Shown: positions 56,422 through 64,000 of the stretch, one piece after another
How positions within the stretch are numbered: the stretch's first letter is position 1
Layout of the letters: every line of letters starts with the position of its first letter
Assembly: GCA_037783415.1 (NCBI GenBank)
Contig: JAZGTN010000022.1
Location: forward strand, 5,864,001-5,928,000
From: Leptasterias polaris
Taxonomy: Eukaryota; Echinodermata; Asteroidea; Forcipulatida; Asteriidae
Length of the DNA: 64,000 bases
Direction: 5' to 3'
The notes under the pieces: generated by a model
Databases searched by the model: none
The model's input: the letters and a program-made list of their open reading frames with translations, nothing else
Told to the model about the DNA's origin: nothing
Program-made: the position numbers and the translations under genes

Positions 56422-58062
56422 GTAGGATGCCCTGTATTCAGGGCGTCCCTGAAATCGAGGCAAATCTTTTACCTCTCTGTGCGCGATGTAAACAGTCCCT
56501 AGATACAATTTTTGTGGTTTGACTTGCCAAGCAAAGAGTCTCCTCTCATTTGACCAAAACTTAGAAACATGTAAGGCTCCACTGGTTAGTTGCACTTGTA
56601 AATGCAAAAAGTTGTGGTATTTAGGCATTTCTGCAAGGTACAAAAATATGTCATACTGTCTGGGCCATAAAAATAAAATTCCCCACCGAAAAAGTTTCAT
56701 CAAACACTTTTTCAATTCACAATTCACGATGATCAAATCATGTGACAACATTCTGCTGAGCATTCTGGGGAAAAAAATACAGAGGCTTAAAGAAGCCAAG
56801 TGCCTTATATCATTTTCTAATAGTCTGGATAATTTTTTTTTTTAACACTCTATTATTTTTGTTATTAATATTAAAATTTAAACATCAGCTTTGTGATTCG
56901 ATTATCACTGTTTATTTATATGCTTTATTTTAAATGTTAAGAAACATAAAAAGACACAAAACTAAATAAAAATAAGATTTCAAAACCAAAAATTATTTAC
57001 ATTTTTTTTTTTTTTTTTTTTTTTAAGTTTTTGAAAAATACCATGGTTATTTTTAGAACTAGATAAAAAATATGTTGAATAAAATGAAGAAAACTGCTGG
57101 CTATAGAGTCATACACTAAGTCTCACAGAACACTTGTAGTCACTGCAGATGTTTCTTCCACGTATGGCTTCACCCGGACACCATACTTTCTTGTTTGCAT
57201 CGAAAACAGGTCAAACTCAAAACAAATGGGACGCTATTGAAGTCATCGAAGATCGGTGCGTGGTGTGAAAGTTTCAATGTCCATCACGTTTTAATATATG
57301 TTTGCATATTTCTTATAAACAAAGGTAGGTAATTAGGGCATCAGTTGATTATGGAATATTTTTTATTTTTTTTCAATTCAAAGAAAAAGGCATACTACAT
57401 CGAAAACCGGACAGGGGAGGATATGGGAAGGTATGGTTCCACAACTTCTGCTGATTAAAAAAAAAAATTGTTATTGTAAGATCAAGTTCTGGCTATTGTT
57501 GAAAACCATATTAGAATCAGCAGTTCAAATAATCACAGTAAAACACAGTAATTTAAAGACCATTATCACATATCAGCAAGAAATTCTTAGAAATTCCTTT
57601 ATTTCAAGGCTTTGTAAACAGCACCTATGATTTAGTATGGAGGAATGGATGTGGCATTTCTGTATGGATTGGGTTTTCAGTCAATACCTAATTGAATGCA
57701 TTTTCACCCAATTTGGGGTTTTCTTCCTACATCTAAGACTTTTATTCACCCTGTAATAGGCTTCTGTAATTGGTGTTTGCACTGTTGTATGTGTAATAAA
57801 ATAAACTAAAATGAATAGTACAACATATCATTGTTATATTTGAAAACTATAATGTTGTAATTAGATCAATAATCAGTTGAATGATGTCAGTATAATTCAA
57901 ATCATAGATGTACATCAATCTGACAAGCAACAATTGTTAAACCAACAAGCAGGAATCTGATGCAATAATAACTTTCCTCAATGATGTGATCGTACCTCAA
58001 CCACGCCTCAACTGACTCTCAGATATTCAAGTACATCAAAGATTGATAAGGACCAACTGGCT
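56422..58062. other. AT-rich non-coding DNA with poly(T)
   Basis: A 23-nt poly(T) lies at 57002-57024. No exon or element recognised. Confidence 0.5.
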
Positions 58063-58178
58063 TAGAACAAAATGTGCTCTGGGGCACTTCAGAACCAAGC
58101 AATGTGCCCCGGGGCACTTCGGGACCAAGCCATGAGCCCTGTGGCACTTCGGGACCAAGCCATGAGCCCTGTGGCAAT
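58063..58178 (+). repeat. 30-bp tandem repeat, three full copies
   Basis: GGGGCACTTCAGAACCAAGC then AATGTGCCCC (58081), GGGGCACTTCGGGACCAAGC then CATGAGCCCT (58111) and GTGGCACTTCGGGACCAAGC then CATGAGCCCT (58141) repeat at exactly 30 bp, with partial units on each side. The 30-bp period preserves frame, so both strands show short open frames with ten-residue repeats. No other sign of coding is present. Confidence 0.85.
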
Positions 58179-60301
58179 TTGGCGTGGTACCGGTATGTGG
58201 CAAGCCATATTACTTGCATAAACCACCTGCTTGTGGAGCTGGTAACCATCACCAATTAGTGCTCCATTCTGAACATCCTGCAGATATACCATAATCCTGA
58301 ATCAAAACAATTCAGATTATTTTATTCAACCTTTTATTTTATAGATCCTTCGGTGGGTAGGTCTACTTATTATGAAAAGAACTAAAATAAAGTGTGAGGT
58401 GTACCATTCAAACAAGAAGGGGGGAGGGTTCTTTGTATAGTGCAGATGTTGTTATACCACAGCAACAGGTGCATAACTTTCTTCAATAGTTCACATGCAC
58501 TCAAGTCAAAATTAGGTATAGCGATTTAATTTCTGTATGTGTCAGTGTTTTTGAACCTTTCTTTGTGAGATTCTGATTCTAAAAATGATTTATTTCATCT
58601 TCTTCTTCTTCTTCTTTATTTCAGTAGAAATAAAATCCTCTCGTTTCATTTGAGCTGTTTGCTAAATAATCCTATCATGCAAACATCCCTCAAAAATCAT
58701 CAAATCAACCAATGAAACTTCCCAAGATTTGCGGCCATAAATAGCTAAACAATCCAATGATATTAGTTTTCCTGAACCAGGAGCGTGGTTTGATTTATTT
58801 GTCGTTGTCGTTGGAGCATTAATTGGCTGCCAAGAGTTGACTGCTCTTTCTCCCCGCGAGATTGTCTACACTCGATCCCTAGCAGAAAGTCTTCTTTTAC
58901 AGTGTATGTTTTGACGCTGTCTGTGGTTAGTTCAACCAATCCAGAAAGAGGAGAACCACCCTACATGACTGCTTCCGGAATCAGTCTTAGCGCTGGTTAC
59001 TCGTCTGACTCTCTCTCTCTCTCTACTTAATTGCTTTACTCTTCATCCAACTTTTTTTCTCTCAGCCATTGTGGCATTTTTTTTTCTTCTCTCCTTTTCC
59101 TCTCTTTCTCTCTCTGTCTCGTCATGGCCGTGTGGAGAGTTCCTGTTCATGAGGGGATAAATGTCTAGAGATATTTGTGTGTTATGTTAGGCTTAGGGCA
59201 GGTTGTAATATAATGTTTGGGAACATTGTCAAGAGTTTACATAAACGCCTTGCATGCGTCATTTACTAAATTCCCAATAATTGGATCTGATGTGTCAAAA
59301 TGTACAGTTTGGATATAACTGTGTGATGACAAGGAAGATCAACAAAGACTATTATTGTGTCCACTTTTAAAATTTAACTCTAAATTTTGACTATAGAGAA
59401 TTTCTGGGGGGCTATTCCAGAGTTTTAGTCTGTTACTTAAGCAAGAACTAAGGACTGGAAAAACTAACTTTTGACGTTTGTTTGTTTGTTGAAAGTTAAA
59501 ATTCATCTTTATTTATACAAACATCCTGTAACTATTAAACACCAGTCATCAATGCCCTTGTTCCTTCTCATCTAATTTCACTTGACATGTCAGCTCATTT
59601 GATGGCTTCTTCAAATTAGCCTCAAATTTCATTTATTTTACATGCACACGTTTTTTCCCTTCCACCATCCATCTCTGTTAACCAGGGGCACTAGAGCTGG
59701 AGATTGTTTGTCTATTATCTTAAGCTTAGGGCGTCATGAAATAATATTCCTTACTTAAACACTTAATATGTGGTTAAAATTCGCCCGTACGTCTGGTTCC
59801 CCGCCCCTTTATTATTTTGTGCTATTGTAATAATACACTTTGTTAACTCAGGGCATTAAAGATACACTGTGGTTTCCCCATTTACTCCACAGGCTTCCCA
59901 TAGGGTTCTAGTGTCTATTTACATGTGTACAAAGATATATTTATAGGAGCGATGCTACTATCTACTGCTTTGTAAAGCTATTTCTAGCTATAAATGGCAA
60001 TATTTCTATGTTTCTGGGGCAGTAAAAAACTGTACACTTTACAATGAGGCAGGAGGGAAGTTTAGAACCAGGAGGGCTTGGATTTATTGAAAAGCTTCTA
60101 AAATACAGTCCTCATTTCTCACTCATGAGTCTAGCATTGCTAAACAGTGTCTGGTGTTCTTTGTAAGATGTGAAATATAAACCATTTTTTAATTGTGATA
60201 ATCAGTTTGGGGCATTTGGTGTGGGGGCGATGGTTAGGTCTCTTCAATGTTTCATCATTGGGGTAATACAGATTGTTGGAATGTATGGTAATGGAATTAC
60301 C
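58179..60301. other. Non-coding DNA, part CpG-richer
   Basis: A (CTT)n stretch lies near 58600. The patch of about 58700-59150 is repeat-poor, has more CpG and several pyrimidine tracts, and is a weak candidate for regulatory sequence 1.6-2 kb upstream of the first RCC1 exon seen. No exon is recognised. Confidence 0.4.
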
Positions 60302-60554
60302 TGGGCCTAATTTCGTGGCTCTGCCTACCATTAGCAAAGAATCGGCGCTTACAGAAGCAGGGAATTCTATGCTTACATGAAGCCTATTTCACGGGTTAGC
60401 AGCGAATTTCTGCTTGTGGGCTTGCTTAGTCCACATTACTAGGCATTCTACGCTTACACAGCTAGCGCAATAATTCGGCGCTTGCAGAGTAAGCGGAGAA
60501 TGGTGATCACAAGCGCAGAATTCGGCGGTAAGCAGAGCCAAAGAAATGGGCCCA
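60302..60554. mobile_element. MITE, family C, just upstream of an exon
   Basis: The left end reads GGGCCTAATTTCGTGGCTCT then GCCTACC. The right end reads GGCGGTAAGCAGAGCCAAAG then AAATGGGCCC. These are inverted repeats of about 30 bp with a few mismatches. The interior matches the 51642 copy (GAATCGGCGCTTAC, TTCACGGGTTAGCAG, TACGCTTACACAGCTAGCGC). It ends 238 bp before the splice acceptor of the first RCC1 exon, so if that exon is internal the MITE is intronic. Confidence 0.82.
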
Positions 60555-60791
60555 GATAACAATGCTACCTTCACATCAGTATAGCAGAAAATTCATTGCA
60601 ATTGCAAATTGTGTTTTTCTTGGACATGCAGTCTTTGTGAATACTTAATGGCAAGCGTAGAGGGCGCATTATATCAATGTTTAATATCATGTTTAAGAAT
60701 ACATAAGGACATCTCAAGTTGTGCTTCAGAGATGAATTTGTTTCAGTGATAACATTTTATTTCAACTTGTCTTCTTTAACTCTTTCATCAG

Positions 60792-60950
60792 CCAATGGTA
60801 CAGTCTACACTTGGGGAGGAGGGACGGAAGGTCAGCTAGGTCACGGTTCAAAGGTCTTATACCTGAGTGACCCTAAGCCACTATCCCATGATGCATTGCC
60901 GAAAGTAGCGCAAGTTGCTTGTGGAGATTCATACACTGCGGCTGTTACAG
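60792..60950 (+). CDS. Internal exon of an RCC1-repeat protein (repeat n)
   Basis: This exon encodes one blade of an RCC1-type seven-bladed beta-propeller, a fold used in guanine-nucleotide exchange and protein scaffolding. The acceptor is CTCTTTCATCAG| and the donor is ACAG|GTTTGT. The 159-bp exon starts with the last two bases of a codon and ends with the first base of one, so both introns are in phase 1. The residues read NGTVYTWGGGTEGQLGHGSK, then VLYLSDPKPLSHDALPKVAQ and VACGDSYTAAVT. These contain the diagnostic G.VYTWG...GQLGHG and V..VACG..(H/Y)T.AVT patterns. Homologues include RCC1, RPGR, HERC, NEK8/NEK9, RCBTB and ALS2 proteins. Two repeats cannot decide which, so I give no symbol. 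An in-frame ATG at 60719 upstream of the acceptor is not the start. Confidence 0.85.
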
Positions 60951-61799
60951 GTTTGTCTTGTCTTTCAATGTTTGATTGTAGGCGTAGTCAGGGCAATAAT
61001 ATTTCAGATTATTCAACAAAATATAGGCCTTTGAGAAAAACTTATGATTGAGTTTTGTTCATTGATCAAATGGACAATTCGCACTGACATTTTTCAGTTA
61101 AAGCCTTTCAATGTTCTTGTACACATTGTTTGAACCTATTGAAAGAATATTTCATAAAGTCAGAATTTCTCCTCATCAAAAACTAAGCGAAAAACTCAGC
61201 TATAGATCAAATGTCAGCTATGAGCATAACCAGCCATCACTCCTGCCACTGAAAATGTCAGTCAAATTTTCCTTGTTCAACCCAAAATCATTTAAAATTT
61301 ATCCAGTCAGTTTCCCTTGTGGTTTATTATTTGAACATTTCAGGCATAACACAAATATGTTAGTTCTCTCTTTACCTTCATGAAATCATTTTGATGTTAT
61401 GATCAGACAGATACAGTTATTCAATGTTTAAATCGGCAAAATATTGTGTTAAACTATTTTGTACATAAGTAAATTCAAACGAAGGTCATCAGCACAATAA
61501 CTCCGACCAAAAGTTGTGTGGTCTGCTCCGATACCAAGTCTCTGTAAACGCAAAGCATTGGTTCTTTCAAGGGAGTTCATGCCTTGCTAGCCCTCGTATG
61601 TTGTGCATTGGCAAACCAGGCACCCTGTTTTTGAGAAAGAGCCAAAACTCCAGAATAAATGGAAGTAATATGATATTGAAATCATAAAGACGAAACAAAT
61701 TATTTTGATTATTAAATAAAGATTTATTAATTTGCATGAGAAAATCCAGTTAACTTTCCATTTTACAAATCTTATGATTTTTAAAAATATTGAATTCAG
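60951..61799 (+). other. Phase-1 intron between two RCC1-repeat exons
   Basis: An 849-bp intron with GTTTGT at its start and TGAATTCAG at its end. A weak SINE-like trace at 61495-61600 is listed separately. The polypyrimidine tract before the acceptor is short, with AT-rich sequence instead. Open frames inside it are chance. Confidence 0.75.
61495..61600 (+). mobile_element. Possible relic of the 46474-type SINE
   Basis: CTGCTCCGATACCAAGTCTC resembles the B-box region of the SINE at 46474 (GTTCGATACCAGGC). About 20 bases on, AAGCATTGGTTCTTTCAAGG resembles its body start (GAGCATTGGTTCTCTCC). The A box is not visible. It lies in the intron. Confidence 0.35.
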
Positions 61800-61958
61800 G
61801 TGATGGGATTCTGTACATGTGGGGAAAGAGTAGCCATGTTATACCAATCCCCACTGTGGCTAAACAAACTACACCCAGGAGAGTATGTCCAGCGGGACAA
61901 CCTGTAGCTAAGGTGGCTTGTGGATCTTGGCATACTATGGCAAGCATTGGAAGACCAG
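61800..61958 (+). CDS. Internal exon of the same RCC1-repeat protein (repeat n+1)
   Basis: The acceptor TTGAATTCAG| and donor GACCAG|GTGGGT bound another exon of exactly 159 bp with phase-1 borders on both sides. Joined to the previous exon the junction codon is G|GT (Gly), giving AAVTGDGILYMWG, a perfect RCC1 repeat boundary. The residues continue KSSHVIPIPTVAKQTTPRRV, then CPAGQPVAKVACGSWHTMAS and IGRPG. The VAKVACG.WHT motif is the conserved blade end. The usual GQLGHG loop is replaced by a shorter SSHVIPIP stretch, so this is a degenerate blade. The following exon is not recognisable before 64000, so the gene continues beyond the window. Confidence 0.85.
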
Positions 61959-63520
61959 GTGGGTCTCTTTAAGTTTCTACTTCAAAAAGTATGGGCTGGA
62001 ATGAAGGTGGCTTAAATTGAGTAAATTGTGGATGAACAATGGTAAACCAGGGTTGGAAGCCTGTATAGTATTTTGTTTAACTTGCATACGTGTGCGCACA
62101 TATTAGCGAATTGTTTCACGACATTGCATACGTGTGTGCGCACACATATGCGATATGCGATGTCCCTTCAGGGCCACCATACTTTTCTTAATATTGAGAA
62201 GGAGTGAATTTTTTTCAATTTTGTTTTTGGTAATGATAGGATTTTAACTGTAACTTATAAGTCGTGTGAGATGTTTGAATAAAATCTGGGGGTTTTTCTC
62301 GATAGCAAAAATTGAAAAAAAATGGGATTTACAGAATGCTAGATTGTGAACCGATTAATTACATAAAAAGACAAAAAGAATAAAGGACAGTCAGCTGGTG
62401 TTTGGATAAAGATTTGTTATAAGGGATTCTTTTGAACAAATTACCGTTGAATTGAAGGGTGCATAGTCAGTGAAAAGTTTATCACACAAGTTATGAATGA
62501 TGAGGGTTAGTTGAGTACAAGGAATGCTATTCATAAAAAAAGGCTCATGGAAAGTCAGGCATTGAGTGAACACAACAACAACAACAACAACACCAACAGG
62601 GTATGCTGGAATTGCCCCCCCCCCCCCCCCTACACTCACACCCAAGTGTGTATACGCCTGCAATCGTGGACCTCCTATTGTCCCTCTTTTGTTTATACTT
62701 TTTTGCAACAGCTCCCATTGGTTTTGTACACGATCTCCAACCAGGGACCTTTCCCGAACCGTGGACCTATTGTCCTCTTTTGTTATAGGTCCCCGGTTTG
62801 AATGTGTATACCTACTCACCCACACACAGAATTGATTGGAATCCACCCAAGCTAGTCCTCTAATCATAATTTTTAATCAATGACCTCTCCTTCAAATGAA
62901 CTTGTATCAACAAATTTGCTAATTTATTCCATCATCTCAAACCAAAGCTGGAAGAGCAAACTTTTCTGACCCATTTGGGGTATATTCTGACCCATTTGGG
63001 TATTTTCTGATCAATTTGGGGTTGTTTGTTACAATAGTTAGTATTAAACAATAATGGCTGACAGATAGAAAAGTGTAGTAGGATGGTTTAATTAGTTTTA
63101 ATTTATGACAGTTGATCAAACTGAAAAAATAGATGATTCAAACAAACTGATAGATCAAACTTACCTTTCGGTGTTGCAACTTTTGTGATGAAATATTTGA
63201 AGGTTAGTGTTGTGTGGAATAAATGTCATCTTTAAGAGACCAATGTGATACATCTGACTATCACAGATTGCTAGGAACTTTGTGCAGATGATGTTGAATG
63301 GTAAAAAAAAATACTACAGTGCGGTCAGTTTACAGTCATCAGGTGATTGTGTTATGCATCCGATTATAGTTTAGTTTTATGTAATAGAATATGAAACCAA
63401 AGAACTAAAAGTCCTGCAATGTAACCTGTAGACGTGAAGATACCTGTGTAGAGAAGATGATGAAGAAATTGTAGTTTTAGATGTGGGCAGAGTCCAACCG
63501 GGGGAAACCCATAGAATCAC
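61959..63520 (+). other. Start of the next intron: alternating purine-pyrimidine tract and poly(C)
   Basis: No further RCC1-like exon is recognised. Two alternating purine-pyrimidine tracts lie at 62083-62103 and 62125-62152. An (AAC)n run sits near 62575-62595, a 16-nt poly(C) at 62615-62630, and a short tandem repeat of TCTGACCCATTTGGGGTAT at about 62966-63015. If the gene continues to the right, this is intron. Confidence 0.5.
62083..62152. repeat. Two alternating purine-pyrimidine tracts (Z-DNA-prone)
   Basis: 62083-62103 (TGCATACGTGTGCGCACATA T) and 62125-62152 (TGCATACGTGTGTGCGCACA then CATATGCG) alternate purine and pyrimidine at every step for 21 and 28 nt. The second is also close to palindromic around TGTGCGCACA. 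They begin with the same TTGCATACGTGTG word, so one may be a duplicate of the other. Confidence 0.8.
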
Positions 63521-63697
63521 TGGGCCCTGCTTAAGCACAAAAAGTAGCTAAGCACAACAACATGTTGCTTACCAGACTAAGATTACCAGCCAAACTACAA
63601 TTGTACAATTTGTAACTGGTACTCTGCTCATTTCTGCTTAGAAGAAAATTGTTAAGCAATATTTTCTGGTTAAGCAGCTCTATCAAAACTGGGCCTA
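63521..63697. mobile_element. Short MITE, family C
   Basis: The left end reads TGGGCCCTGCTTAAGCACAA then AAAGTAGCTAAGCA. The right end reads TTAAGCAGCTCTATCAAAAC then TGGGCCT. Inverted repeats are imperfect. It is shorter than the other family members (177 bp) and non-coding. Confidence 0.65.
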
Positions 63698-64000
63698 GGT
63701 CTGGACTGAACACCCATCACATGTAAAGCTCTGGGGTAGGATTCGAACCAGATTCCACAGAGATGAAAGGCAGGGTTGGGAACAACTGGGCAAATTTTAT
63801 CCCTAATTTAGAGGTTAAAGTTGGGGTAGTCTAGTTTCTGAATAACTTTATAAAATGTTTCACACTAGCTTATGTGGAGTGTACATTTTCTAGCTATAGA
63901 CAGTGAGGTGAACATTTGTTAAATTTTACAGATGAATTTCATGGTTGTAACACTGCTAAAAAAATTACCATAATTTGTCAACAATCTAGAAATCTTGAAA
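63698..64000. other. Non-coding DNA to the window end
   Basis: GGATTCGAACC at about 63741-63751 is the reverse complement of a canonical tRNA B box, without an A box in range. Nothing else is recognised. Confidence 0.35.

Noticed and set aside
55561..56799. 412-codon - strand open frame across the 43-bp minisatellite
   Set aside because: It is produced by a repeat unit without stops whose length shifts frame each copy. The flanking parts have no protein features.
60719..60791. ATG at 60719 as start of the RCC1 protein
   Set aside because: It lies in the intronic pyrimidine region before the splice acceptor at 60790-60791. RCC1 similarity begins exactly after the AG.
62391..62867. 158-codon - strand open frame near poly(C)
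   Set aside because: Contains glycine and valine runs from poly(C) and (AAC)n and lies in the presumed intron after the second RCC1 exon.
63741..63751. tRNA B box on the - strand
   Set aside because: No A box at the proper distance and no cloverleaf; a lone 11-mer is insufficient.
1..64000. CRISPR arrays, prokaryotic operons, rRNA genes
   Set aside because: No regularly spaced palindromic repeats with unique spacers, no dense coding and no rRNA words. The window is animal nuclear DNA.

Overview
The window looks like AT-rich, intron- and repeat-dominated DNA from a marine invertebrate animal. An echinoderm, probably a sea star, is my best guess. It rests on remembered resemblance of the small dispersed repeats to sea-star assemblies plus the eukaryotic features seen here (split exons with GT-AG borders, LINE and SINE remnants, many MITEs). 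There is no operon structure, no dense coding and no rRNA.

The only convincing host gene is at the right end on the + strand. Two exons (60792-60950 and 61800-61958), each exactly 159 bp and each bounded by phase-1 introns, encode two consecutive RCC1-type beta-propeller repeats that join cleanly in frame. The rest of the gene lies outside the window or in exons I could not recognise, so most of the upstream sequence is either its introns or intergenic DNA. The only long recognisable mobile-element ORF is a 393-codon 5'-truncated LINE reverse transcriptase on the - strand (43101-44282). A decayed C-terminal fragment of a similar protein lies at 23925-24095.

The rest is a mosaic of repeats. 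One MITE superfamily has TTAA-type ends (copies near 1.1, 5.8, 8.8, 20.0, 24.2 and 34.9 kb). A second has GGGCC...AATTTC ends (10.4, 37.0, 51.6, 60.3 and 63.5 kb). Others include a TAGACCTTATGCAT-ended MITE (8.0 kb), foldback elements (22.6-23.6, 38.8 and 47.8 kb), tRNA-derived SINEs (16.2 and 46.5 kb, with tail fragments at 40.7 and 47.1 kb), and tandem arrays (16.5, 21.2, 25.7, 41.0, 42.2, 46.0, 47.4, 55.6 and 58.1 kb). Long poly(G)/poly(C) runs recur throughout.

The most unusual observation is a pair of ultra-short palindromic insertions (28633-28666 and 46138-46169). Both begin CATGGAG, end CTCCATG and are flanked by different exact 7-bp direct repeats. For one of them the uninterrupted site is present in the neighbouring repeat copy. 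Other notable points are a 43-bp minisatellite with higher-order organisation that stays open in all three - strand frames, a satellite carrying perfect 18-bp palindromes, a hairpin-rich module with hammerhead-like core words, and an exact 286-bp tandem duplication. CpG-richer, low-repeat patches (about 13.6-14.5, 28.1-28.4, 48.7-49.4 and 58.7-59.1 kb) are the best candidates for cis-regulatory DNA.
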